Source: Alphaproteobacteria bacterium MarineAlpha3_Bin3 (lineage in GTDB: Bacteria; Pseudomonadota; Alphaproteobacteria; Rhodospirillales; Casp-alpha2). Taken from it: a stretch of DNA of 10,547 nucleotides. Positions 1 through 6,014 of this stretch are shown here, piece by piece. Numbering within the stretch: the stretch's first letter is position 1; every line of letters begins with the position of its first letter. Under the pieces are notes generated by a model that saw nothing but the letters and a program-made list of their open reading frames with translations, had not been told where the DNA came from and made no database searches. A program made the translations under genes and the position numbers. The stretch lies in contig PTLK01000047.1 in assembly GCA_002938075.1 (NCBI GenBank), forward strand, positions 1 to 10,547, written 5' to 3'.

Positions 1-367
1 CGCCAATGCCGCCCATCTTGCCGTGGGCGACCCTCAGCGCATCGTCGGCGCCGGTGGCATTACGGGCTTCTTTTAGGCGGTCCGTATATTTGCGGTGGTC
101 GCGGAACTTCAAGGGATCGTCCGCCGTCGACGCCACTTCGACGGTCTTGTATTCGCCGCCGTCGAACAGCATTTGAAGCCTGAGCCGGGCTGGCAGCCGC
201 ATGTGATGGCCGCAATGCTGACAGACGTGGAGGTGTTTCTCCAAATCCCGGTGAAAGATCATCTGCGAGCATTCCAGGCACTTGTGCCACAGGTTGTCAG
301 GGATGTCCTTGCCGCCGCCGACGAGCTTCTGGAGCTTGGGCTTGACGAAATTCTTGAGCCAGTTCAC
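1..367 (-). CDS. accD: Acetyl-CoA carboxylase carboxyltransferase subunit beta, N-terminal part (runs off window)
   Basis: AccD is the beta subunit of the carboxyltransferase that moves a carboxyl group from carboxybiotin to acetyl-CoA, making malonyl-CoA for fatty acid synthesis with AccA, AccB and AccC in the cytoplasm. Only the first 122 codons are present; the gene continues beyond base 1. Translation from GTG at 367 gives MNWLKNFVKPK, the usual AccD opening. A four-cysteine zinc finger follows (C30, C33, C49, C52, pattern C-X2-C-X15-C-X2-C), as in the E. coli protein. The segment ending HGKMGGIG is also typical of the family. The GTG lies directly after the trpA TAG stop with no base between them. 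A Shine-Dalgarno-like AAGGTGG (373-379) sits inside the last trpA codons, five bases upstream, which supports this start and suggests co-translation with trpA. The crotonase-like catalytic domain is outside the window. Confidence 0.95.
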   Translation of the reverse strand, partial: MNWLKNFVKPKLQKLVGGGKDIPDNLWHKCLECSQMIFHRDLEKHLHVCQHCGHHMRLPARLRLQMLFDGGEYKTVEVASTADDPLKFRDHRKYTDRLKEARNATGADDALRVAHGKMGGIG

Positions 368-1213
368 CTAAGCCACCTTTTTGTCGGCGCCGCCGATCCC
401 CGCCGACAGGTCGGCCACCAGGCCCAGCAGTTTTTCCACCACCCCTTCCTTAGGTCTACCATCGGGGTCCAGGTTGGCGGCGATGATATCGACCAGGGCC
501 GAGCCGACCACGGCGGCGTCGGCGACCGACGCGATCTCGGCCGCTTGTTCCGGGGTCTTGATGCCGAAGCCGACGGCGATGGGAAGCTCGGTGTGCTTGC
601 AGATGCGCTTAAGCGCCACCCCGACGTCGGCGATGTCAGCCGAGCGCGTGCCGGTGATGCCGGTGATGGAAACGTAATAGATGAATCCCGACGCACGCTT
701 GACGATCACCGGCAGCCGGGCGTCGTCGGACGTCGGTGCGGTCAGGAAGATGAAATCGATGCCGGCGGCCCGCGCTGGCTGCCACAGCTCGTCCACCTCT
801 TCCGGCGGCAGGTCGACGATGATCAGCCCGTCGACGCCGGCCGCCTGGGCCTCGGCGGCGAAGGCATCGACGCCGAGGATGTAGATGGGGTTGTAATAGC
901 CCATCAGCACCACCGGGGTGTCGTTGTCGGTCTTGCGGAACTCGGCGACCAAATCCAGCGTCTTCTTCAGCGTCATGCCGTTCTTCAGCGCGCGCAACGA
1001 ACTGGCCTGGATGGCCGGGCCGTCGGCCATCGGGTCCGAGAACGGCATGCCGAGTTCGATCAGGTCGGCGCCGGCCCCGGGTAAACCAAAAAGGATTTCC
1101 TTTGACGTTTCCAGGTCCGGATCGCCGGCGGTGACGAAAGTCACCAGGCCCGCGCGGCGCTCGGCCTTGAGCGCGGCAAAGCGTTTTCCGATGCGGGTTT
1201 CCAGGTCCGTCAT
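368..1213 (-). CDS. trpA: Tryptophan synthase alpha subunit
   Basis: TrpA cleaves indole-3-glycerol phosphate to indole and glyceraldehyde 3-phosphate, and indole passes through a tunnel to TrpB. The 281-residue product is slightly longer than E. coli TrpA (268). The two catalytic acids are visible in the block around residues 51-66: E53 (in LIELGMPFSD) and D64 (in DPMADGP), with the same spacing as E. coli Glu49 and Asp60. Family blocks GYYNP, the loop 6 region GITGTR and the phosphate-binding end VGFGI and VVGSALV are all present. The ATG at 1213 overlaps the trpB stop as ATGA, a classic coupling arrangement. The frame stays open upstream to about 1387, but that stretch lies within trpB and has no family similarity, so I do not use it. 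accD follows with zero spacing. Confidence 0.97.
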   Translation of the reverse strand: MTDLETRIGKRFAALKAERRAGLVTFVTAGDPDLETSKEILFGLPGAGADLIELGMPFSDPMADGPAIQASSLRALKNGMTLKKTLDLVAEFRKTDNDTPVVLMGYYNPIYILGVDAFAAEAQAAGVDGLIIVDLPPEEVDELWQPARAAGIDFIFLTAPTSDDARLPVIVKRASGFIYYVSITGITGTRSADIADVGVALKRICKHTELPIAVGFGIKTPEQAAEIASVADAAVVGSALVDIIAANLDPDGRPKEGVVEKLLGLVADLSAGIGGADKKVA

Positions 1214-2427
1214 TGGGAAACCTCGATGCCGAGGAGGCGGGCGACGGCAAACACGTCCTTGTCGCCGCGCCCGCACATGTTCATCACCATTAAATGGTCC
1301 TTGGGCAGGTCGCCGGCGATCTTGGCGACGTGGGCGAGCGCGTGGGCCGGCTCCAGCGCCGGGATGATGCCTTCCATTTTCGTGCACAACTGAAACGCAT
1401 CGAGGGCTTCTTTATCGGTGACTGAGACATATTCTACGCGGCCGTTATCGAACAGCCACGAATGTTCCGGCCCGATGCCCGGGTAGTCGAGCCCGGCGGA
1501 AATCGAATGGCCGTCGAGGATCTGGCCGTCGTCGGTCTGCAGCAGATACGTCCGGTTGCCGTGCAGAACGCCCGGCTTGCCGCCGGTCAGCGACGCGCAG
1601 TGTTCGCCGGTCTCGATACCGTGGCCAGCGGCCTCGACGCCGATGATGCGCACGTCCTCGTCGTCGAGAAACGGATGGAACAGCCCCATGGCGTTCGACC
1701 CGCCGCCGATGCAGGCGACGAGCGAATCCGGCTTGCGGCCTTCGGCTTCCTGTATCTGTTCGCGAACCTCGTTGCCGATGACGGCCTGGAAGTCGCGCAC
1801 CATGGCCGGATAGGGATGCGGGCCGGCGACGGTGCCGATGATGTAGAAGGTATTCTCGACGTTGGCGACCCAGTCGCGCAGCGCCTCGTTCATGGCGTCC
1901 TTCAGCGTCCCGGTGCCGGCTGTTACCGGGACGATGTCGGCGCCCAGCAGCTTCATCCTAAAGACGTTGGGGGATTGGCGCTCGATGTCCGTCTCGCCCA
2001 TGTAGACGACACACGGGATGTCGAACAACGCGCACACCGTCGCCGTCGCCACCCCGTGCTGTCCGGCCCCGGTTTCGGCGATGACCCGGGTCTTGCCCAT
2101 GCGCCGGGCGAGCAGGATCTGGCCGATGGTATTGTTGATCTTATGCGCCCCGGTGTGGTTGAGCTCGTCGCGCTTGAAATAGACCTTGGCGCCGCCGAAA
2201 AGCTCGGTCAGGCGGCGGGCGAAATAAAGCGGGCTCGGCCGGCCGACGTAATGCTTCATCTGCGAATGGAACTCGTCCCAGAAGGCAGGATCGTCCTTGG
2301 CCACGGCGTAGGCCTTTTCGACCTCCAGGATCAGCGGCATCAGGGTTTCGGCGACAAACCGGCCGCCATAGATGCCGAAGTGCCCGGCTTCGTCGGGGCC
2401 GGCGCGATAGGTGTTCAGCTTGGTCAT
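1210..2427 (-). CDS. trpB: Tryptophan synthase beta subunit
   Basis: TrpB is the PLP enzyme that condenses indole with L-serine to give tryptophan, working as an alpha2-beta2 complex with TrpA. The product has 405 residues, the usual TrpB1 length. The PLP lysine is K96 in HTGAHKINNT (equivalent to E. coli Lys87) and the catalytic glutamate is E118 in AETGAGQHG (E. coli Glu109). The PLP phosphate-binding loop CIGGGSNAMG is intact, and the C-terminal block ends CGRGDKD. The N-terminal GIYGGRFVAETLM also fits canonical TrpB1 rather than the TrpB2 paralogue. The ATG start is preceded by GGGGAAG a few bases upstream. Its stop overlaps the trpA start by four bases. An 88-base gap separates it from trpF, long compared with the other trp junctions here. 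Confidence 0.98.
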   Translation of the reverse strand: MTKLNTYRAGPDEAGHFGIYGGRFVAETLMPLILEVEKAYAVAKDDPAFWDEFHSQMKHYVGRPSPLYFARRLTELFGGAKVYFKRDELNHTGAHKINNTIGQILLARRMGKTRVIAETGAGQHGVATATVCALFDIPCVVYMGETDIERQSPNVFRMKLLGADIVPVTAGTGTLKDAMNEALRDWVANVENTFYIIGTVAGPHPYPAMVRDFQAVIGNEVREQIQEAEGRKPDSLVACIGGGSNAMGLFHPFLDDEDVRIIGVEAAGHGIETGEHCASLTGGKPGVLHGNRTYLLQTDDGQILDGHSISAGLDYPGIGPEHSWLFDNGRVEYVSVTDKEALDAFQLCTKMEGIIPALEPAHALAHVAKIAGDLPKDHLMVMNMCGRGDKDVFAVARLLGIEVSQ

Positions 2428-2460
2428 GGTCTTCCCCGGGTTTTATGGCTGAAATAAACC

Positions 2461-2489
2461 ACAAAATCCGCGTAAAAACAGCGTTTTGT
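2461..2489 (-). other. AT-rich imperfect hairpin in trpF-trpB gap
   Basis: The 88-base gap between trpF and trpB holds an inverted repeat: ACAAAA, a two-base bulge, then CGC (2461-2471) facing GCGTTTTGT (2481-2489) across a nine-base loop. Read on the transcribed minus strand, the second arm ends in TTTTGT, so it could slow polymerase or adjust trpB output. It is too weak and too interrupted to call a terminator. No leader peptide rich in tryptophan codons is visible, so classical attenuation is not supported. Confidence 0.2.
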
Positions 2490-2515
2490 TGGATATTCGG
2501 TGGCCTGGGGAACCG

Positions 2516-3157
2516 CTACAGTGCCGCCGCGGCGGCCAGGAAGGCGCGGATTTTGTCCACGTTCTTGACCCCGGGGGCGTCTTCGACGCCGGACGACACA
2601 TCGACGGCCACGGCACCGCTGGTTTTTACCGCCTCGGCCAGATTTTCCGCCGTCAGCCCGCCGGCCAGCAGCCACGGCAGGGCGAAGGTTTGATTCTTCA
2701 ACACCCGCCAATCGAAGGTGCGCGCGTTGCCGCCGGGGCGGGAAGCGTCTTCGGGCGGCTTGGCGTCGAACATCAACCGGTCGGCGACGCCTTGGTAAGC
2801 CTCGGCGGCGGCGAGGTCGTCCGGCCCCTGGACGGCCAAGACCTTGATCACCGGCAGCCCAAAGCGCTCGCGGACCTCGTTCGTGCGCGCCGGCGTCTCG
2901 GCGCCGTGAAGCTGCACCATGTCGACCTTGGCTACCGACGCAATCTCGGCCAGCAACGCGTCGTCAGCGTCGACGGTCAGGCCGACGCGGATGACGCCTT
3001 CGGGCACGCCTTTGGTTAGTTCGGCGGCTTCCTTTGGGGTCAGGTTGCGGGGCGAGGCCGGGAAAAAGACGAAACCGCACATGGCCGCGCCGCCTTCGAC
3101 GGCCGCCTTAACGGCGGCGGCATCCGTCAGCCCGCAGATTTTGACTTCGATGCTCAT
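2516..3157 (-). CDS. trpF: Phosphoribosylanthranilate isomerase
   Basis: TrpF converts N-(5-phosphoribosyl)anthranilate to 1-(2-carboxyphenylamino)-1-deoxyribulose 5-phosphate, the third step from chorismate to tryptophan. The 213-residue single-domain TIM barrel matches stand-alone TrpF, not the TrpC-TrpF fusion of E. coli. The general base C8 is in VKICGLT and the general acid D131 is in LMFDAKPP, in positions comparable with Cys7 and Asp126 of the Thermotoga enzyme. The QLHG strand (82-85), the SPR motif (35-37), and the phosphate-binding LAGGLTAENL and DVSSGVE are present. The ATG start lies six bases after the pyrF stop, and a strong Shine-Dalgarno is not obvious, so translation is probably coupled to pyrF. 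The C-terminus ends in a short alanine run. Confidence 0.96.
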   Translation of the reverse strand: MSIEVKICGLTDAAAVKAAVEGGAAMCGFVFFPASPRNLTPKEAAELTKGVPEGVIRVGLTVDADDALLAEIASVAKVDMVQLHGAETPARTNEVRERFGLPVIKVLAVQGPDDLAAAEAYQGVADRLMFDAKPPEDASRPGGNARTFDWRVLKNQTFALPWLLAGGLTAENLAEAVKTSGAVAVDVSSGVEDAPGVKNVDKIRAFLAAAAAL

Positions 3158-3163
3158 AGCCCG

Positions 3164-3865
3164 TTATTTACCGATTTCATCGGCAATGCGCCGGGCGGCG
3201 TCGGCTGGGTCTTGGGATTCGGTGATGGGACGGCCGATGACCAGGTAATCGGCGCCGGCGGCGACCGTATCGGCCGGCGTTTCGACGCGTTTCTGGTCGT
3301 CCGTCGCGGCCCAGGTGGGACGGATGCCAGGGACCACCAGCTTGAAGTCCGGGCCCCGTTCCCGGCGTAGCGCCGCCACTTCGCGGGGCGAACAGACGAC
3401 GCCGTCGAGGTCGCAGTTTTCCGCCAGCGCCGCCAGGCGCAGCACTTGATCTTCTATATTGTCGTCGATCCCGGTGGCCACCAAATCGCCCGACCACAGC
3501 GACGTCAGCACCGTCACCGCGACCACCAGCGGGCGTTCGTCGTCGGCCAAACCCGCTGCATCGGCGGCGGCCCACATCATCGCCTCGCCGCCCGACGCAT
3601 GGACGTTGAGCATAAACAGCTTCAGGGCCAGCGCCGCGCCGACGGCGCGGGACACCGTCGCCGGGATGTCGTGGAATTTCAGATCGAGGAACACGGGCAG
3701 GCCCAGCGCCGTCACGGCGTCGACCCCCGCCGGCCCCTGGGCGGTGAAGAACTCCTGGCCCAGCTTGACCCCGCCGACGAGCCCCCGGAGCCCCTCGGCC
3801 AGGGCCAGGGCCTTGTCCAGGTCGGACGTATCTAGGGCGACGAAAATTCTGTCCGATGGGTCCAC
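3164..3865 (-). CDS. pyrF: Orotidine 5'-phosphate decarboxylase
   Basis: PyrF decarboxylates OMP to UMP, the last step of de novo pyrimidine synthesis. The 233-residue product has the family's catalytic Asp-Lys-Asp signature DLKFHDIP (D61, K63, D66), an upstream lysine in GGVKLGQEFF (K34), and the NVHASGG strand. The C-terminal phosphate-binding region contains VPGIRP and ADYLVIGRPIT. The start is GTG at 3865, giving a protein that opens MDPSDRIFVALD. It is supported by GAGG (3873-3876) seven bases upstream, and no better in-frame start is near. trpF follows after six bases, so UMP and tryptophan genes are probably on one transcript here. An 88-base gap separates it from lapA; I see no convincing terminator there. 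Confidence 0.97.
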   Translation of the reverse strand: MDPSDRIFVALDTSDLDKALALAEGLRGLVGGVKLGQEFFTAQGPAGVDAVTALGLPVFLDLKFHDIPATVSRAVGAALALKLFMLNVHASGGEAMMWAAADAAGLADDERPLVVAVTVLTSLWSGDLVATGIDDNIEDQVLRLAALAENCDLDGVVCSPREVAALRRERGPDFKLVVPGIRPTWAATDDQKRVETPADTVAAGADYLVIGRPITESQDPADAARRIADEIGK

Positions 3866-3872
3866 GGAATTG

Positions 3873-3876
3873 CCTC
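3873..3876 (-). promoter_or_regulatory. Ribosome binding site deciding the pyrF GTG start
   Basis: GAGG on the minus strand lies seven bases before the GTG at 3865, good spacing for a Shine-Dalgarno site. It supports a GTG start that gives exactly the family's usual N-terminus. Confidence 0.6.
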
Positions 3877-3953
3877 GTTAATACCAAGGGTCAATCGGGC
3901 GGTGTTATAGCCCTGTGCGGGCGGGAACGCCAGTTTGAGGGGTTTTATCGCCC

Positions 3954-4307
3954 TCAGGCCGCGGCATCGGGGAGCCGGGGCACGTCGTGGCCGGACTCGG
4001 TGGTTTCGGCTTGCTGGCGCTTGAGGCGGGCTTCGGCTTCCTTGATCTCGCGTTCGGCGCGATCGGCCCGATGCCCCTCGCGGCGGGCGCGCCGGCGGGC
4101 CTTGCCGCCGGAAATCCAGACCACCAGACCACCGATCAAAAAACCGGCGAAAAGTCCCGCCAGCACCACCGAAAACACCGGCAGCGGCTGGGTTACCATA
4201 TCCAGCGGCCACAGGTCCAACACCACGTCGGCGCGGTTGTTGACGGAAAAAACAATGACCGCCGCCGCCAAAGGCATCACGACGATCCAGAAAAACACCT
4301 TCGACAC
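3954..4307 (-). CDS. lapA: LapA-family (DUF1049) inner-membrane protein
   Basis: LapA in E. coli is a small inner-membrane protein that works with LapB in lipopolysaccharide assembly control; its exact biochemical role is not clear. This 117-residue version has two hydrophobic segments (about residues 4-21 and 43-65) with the SVNNRADVVLDLWPL block between them. That layout and the position after ihfB fit the family. A charged, arginine-rich and Glu/Ala-rich stretch follows (about 69-102) that could form a cytoplasmic coiled coil. I chose GTG at 4307 because family members begin just before the first membrane segment and AAGGA (4318-4322) lies ten bases upstream. An in-frame TTG at 4352 would add 15 charged residues and cannot be excluded. 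No lapB follows; pyrF comes next, as in other alphaproteobacteria. Function is inferred from family and context only. Confidence 0.82.
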   Translation of the reverse strand: MSKVFFWIVVMPLAAAVIVFSVNNRADVVLDLWPLDMVTQPLPVFSVVLAGLFAGFLIGGLVVWISGGKARRRARREGHRADRAEREIKEAEARLKRQQAETTESGHDVPRLPDAAA

Positions 4308-4317
4308 AGGCGTCCGT

Positions 4318-4322
4318 TCCTT
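4318..4322 (-). promoter_or_regulatory. Ribosome binding site favouring the lapA GTG start
   Basis: AAGGA on the minus strand precedes the GTG at 4307 by ten bases. The alternative TTG at 4352 has only a GAGG three bases away, which is too close. This is the main reason for the shorter lapA model. Confidence 0.45.
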
Positions 4323-4368
4323 AAATTTGCGTTTGTCCAAATATACCGCCAAAGGCCTCGAAACGACG

Positions 4369-4395
4369 GCAGCCAGCGGGACAGCAGCCGGCGGG
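4369..4395. repeat. Near-perfect 12-base direct repeat between ihfB and lapA
   Basis: GCAGCCAGCGGG (4369-4380) is followed after three bases by GCAGCCGGCGGG (4384-4395), identical at 11 of 12 positions. It lies just after the ihfB stop codon, in the 91-base ihfB-lapA gap. It may be chance duplication in GC-rich DNA. Confidence 0.5.
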
Positions 4396-4398
4396 GGC

Positions 4399-4683
4399 TT
4401 AACCGCCGCTGTTCAGTTTCTCGCGCAGTTGCTTGCCGGTCTTGAAGTATGGAATGAATTTCTCGGACACTTGAACCGTTTCGCCGGTCCGCGGATTGCG
4501 GCCGATCCGGGCGCCGCGCCGTTTCACCGAAAACGCTCCGAATCCGCGCAGTTCAACGCGGTCGCCGACGGCCAGCGCATCGGTGATTTCATCGAATATG
4601 GTGGTGACGATGCGCTCAACGTCCCGCTGGTAAAGATGCGGGTTTGACGCGGCCAGACGCGCAATCAGTTCCGACTTTGTCAT
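4399..4683 (-). CDS. ihfB: Integration host factor subunit beta
   Basis: IhfB pairs with IhfA to form IHF, a nucleoid protein that binds specific sites and bends DNA by about 160 degrees, affecting promoters, recombination and replication. The product is 94 residues, the same length as E. coli IhfB. The DNA-intercalating proline P64 lies in GRNPRTG at the tip of the beta arm. E44 and R46 in the VELRGFGAF block match the residues that give E. coli IhfB its site specificity, which favours IHF beta over the non-specific HU proteins. The N-terminus MTKSELIARL is typical. The ATG is preceded by a strong AAAGGGGGG eight bases upstream. It sits between sppA and lapA; in E. coli it directly follows rpsA, so sppA is an insertion relative to that order. 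Confidence 0.96.
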   Translation of the reverse strand: MTKSELIARLAASNPHLYQRDVERIVTTIFDEITDALAVGDRVELRGFGAFSVKRRGARIGRNPRTGETVQVSEKFIPYFKTGKQLREKLNSGG

Positions 4684-4780
4684 GCCACTAACCCCCCTTT
4701 GTGCGCTGGTTTTACGCTGGGCTTGTCAAATTTTTTACTGCCGGGGCATTTTCGGCGGGGTTGTATACCTTTTTGGATAC
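4684..4780 (-). other. sppA-ihfB intergenic region
   Basis: These 97 bases separate the sppA stop from the ihfB start. On the minus strand there is a perfect TTGACA (4729-4724) that could be a -35 box for ihfB, but no good -10 hexamer stands 16-18 bases downstream. A small hairpin with a five-T loop on the plus strand (GTATACC facing GGATAC, about 4763-4780) lies next to the sppA stop, without a run of T on the minus strand after it. An internal promoter for ihfB is plausible but not shown. Confidence 0.25.
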
Positions 4781-5692
4781 CTACCACAAATCAGGGTGCC
4801 AAAGCGCGATCACGCCGTCAAGACTAAGTCTTTCAGAAAACATAACTTTTCCGATCATGGAATCAAAGAGATCACGCCACGGTTCGTCCTCGTGTTTGAC
4901 CTTCACTTCCTTAACCGGCAAGGAATCCGCGATCTTGTGGGTTTCGGAAAGCCATTTCCGGGCTTCGGGCTCGGCGCCGAGGGCGTCGACGAGCCCTGCT
5001 TTCTTGGCCTGGCGGCCGCTGAAAACCCGGCCGTCGGCGAGTTTCAGCACCTGTTCCCTGGAAAGGGAGCGCCTTTCGGCGACCAGGGTCACGAACATGT
5101 CGAAGTAATCGGCGATGATGGCCTCGGTCGCCTTGCGGGCGGCGGGCAAAAACTTCTCTAGCGGATTAGGCTGGGCCTTCAAAGGCCCGCTTTTCACCAC
5201 TACCGACTTGATGCCGATCTTGTCCAAAAGCCCGGTCACGTCGGCGGTCTGCAAAATGACCCCGATGGAGCCGGTAAGGGTCGAGGACCGGGCGACGATG
5301 TGGTCGGAGCCCAGCGCCGACATGTATCCGGCCGACGTCGCCGTGGTCCCCATGATCGCCACCACGGGTTTCTTTTCCCCCACCTGGCGCAGCGATTCGT
5401 AAAGCGCCTCGCCGCCGACATAGGTGCCGCCGGGGCTGTCGATCTTGACCAGCAGCGCCTTCACCTTGTCGTCGTCGGCGACTTCTTTCATTGCCTCGTC
5501 GCGGGCCGGATCGTCGAGGATCAGGCCGCCGATGGCGATCTGGGCCACGTGGTCCTGTTGGCGGCGGAGGTCGAAGCGGCCGGCGGCCGCGACAACGGCG
5601 GCGACCAGGGCAACGACGCCCAACACCCGCCAGAAGGTCAACCGCCGTTTCAGGCGGCGTCTTTCGACAACGTAATCGGCGTCTAGGGACAT
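4781..5692 (-). CDS. sppA: Signal peptide peptidase SppA, short (single-domain) S49 type
   Basis: SppA is a membrane-anchored serine protease that degrades signal peptides left in the membrane after secretion. The product has 303 residues, so it is the short S49 form with one protease domain, like Bacillus SppA, not the two-domain 67 kDa E. coli form. A basic N-terminus (RRRLKRR) is followed by one membrane segment (about residues 20-38). The nucleophile is S120 in TTATSAGYMSA and the general base is K172 in KSGPLK. Their 52-residue spacing equals that of Ser147/Lys199 in Bacillus subtilis SppA. The SPGG motif (86-89) and the block around TGSIGVILQ are also diagnostic. The C-terminus is short and ends WHPDLW. 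It starts 28 bases after the rpsA stop, with AAAGGG upstream of ATG, so it is probably co-transcribed with rpsA. Confidence 0.93.
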   Translation of the reverse strand: MSLDADYVVERRRLKRRLTFWRVLGVVALVAAVVAAAGRFDLRRQQDHVAQIAIGGLILDDPARDEAMKEVADDDKVKALLVKIDSPGGTYVGGEALYESLRQVGEKKPVVAIMGTTATSAGYMSALGSDHIVARSSTLTGSIGVILQTADVTGLLDKIGIKSVVVKSGPLKAQPNPLEKFLPAARKATEAIIADYFDMFVTLVAERRSLSREQVLKLADGRVFSGRQAKKAGLVDALGAEPEARKWLSETHKIADSLPVKEVKVKHEDEPWRDLFDSMIGKVMFSERLSLDGVIALWHPDLW

Positions 5693-5720
5693 TCCGGAAC
5701 GCCCTTTCTACTTCTCCGGT

Positions 5721-6014
5721 CTATTTCTCCGGCTTCTTGGCCTTAGGCGCGGCCTTTTTCTTGGTTTCCTTCTTGTCGCCCGCGTCCTTCTTGCCGGCGG
5801 CGGCCTTGGCCGGGGCTTTTTTCTTGGCCGGCGCTTTTTTCGCCGGTTTGGCCGCGGCTTTTTTGTCGGCCTTCTTGTCTTCCTTTGTATCAGCCTTCTT
5901 GTCGTCGCCCTTCTTGTCGTTGGCCTTGTCGTCCTTTTTGGTTTCCGCCTTCTTGGCCTCGGGCTTAGCCTTGGGCTTGGCTGCCTTGTCGTCGTTTTCG
6001 CCGGCTTTCTTCTT
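5721..6014 (-). repeat. Low-complexity region encoding the lysine-rich tail of S1
   Basis: This part of rpsA codes for residues 572-668 and is built from short related units. The 10-mer CCTTCTTGTC (plus strand), which encodes Asp-Lys-Lys in reverse, occurs at 5768, 5870, 5894 and 5909. Blocks coding for Lys-Ala-Pro-Ala repeats lie at about 5790-5850. Such DNA tends to gain and lose units by slippage, so the tail length may vary among close relatives. Confidence 0.75.

Noticed and set aside
95..1084. Plus-strand open frame of 329 codons opposite accD and trpA
   Set aside because: It is a shadow of two genes with intact catalytic motifs on the other strand; its protein has no family features.
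1214..1387. Upstream extension of trpA
   Set aside because: The frame is open but lies within the trpB 3' end; the ATG at 1213 gives the standard TrpA N-terminus and an ATGA overlap with trpB.
4308..4352. Longer lapA starting at TTG 4352
   Set aside because: It would add 15 charged residues absent from family members and has a ribosome binding site only three bases away; GTG at 4307 fits better, although this is not proven.
4701..4729. TTGACA upstream of ihfB as a complete promoter
   Set aside because: The -35 hexamer is perfect on the minus strand, but the sequence 16-18 bases downstream is GC-rich and lacks a -10 box.
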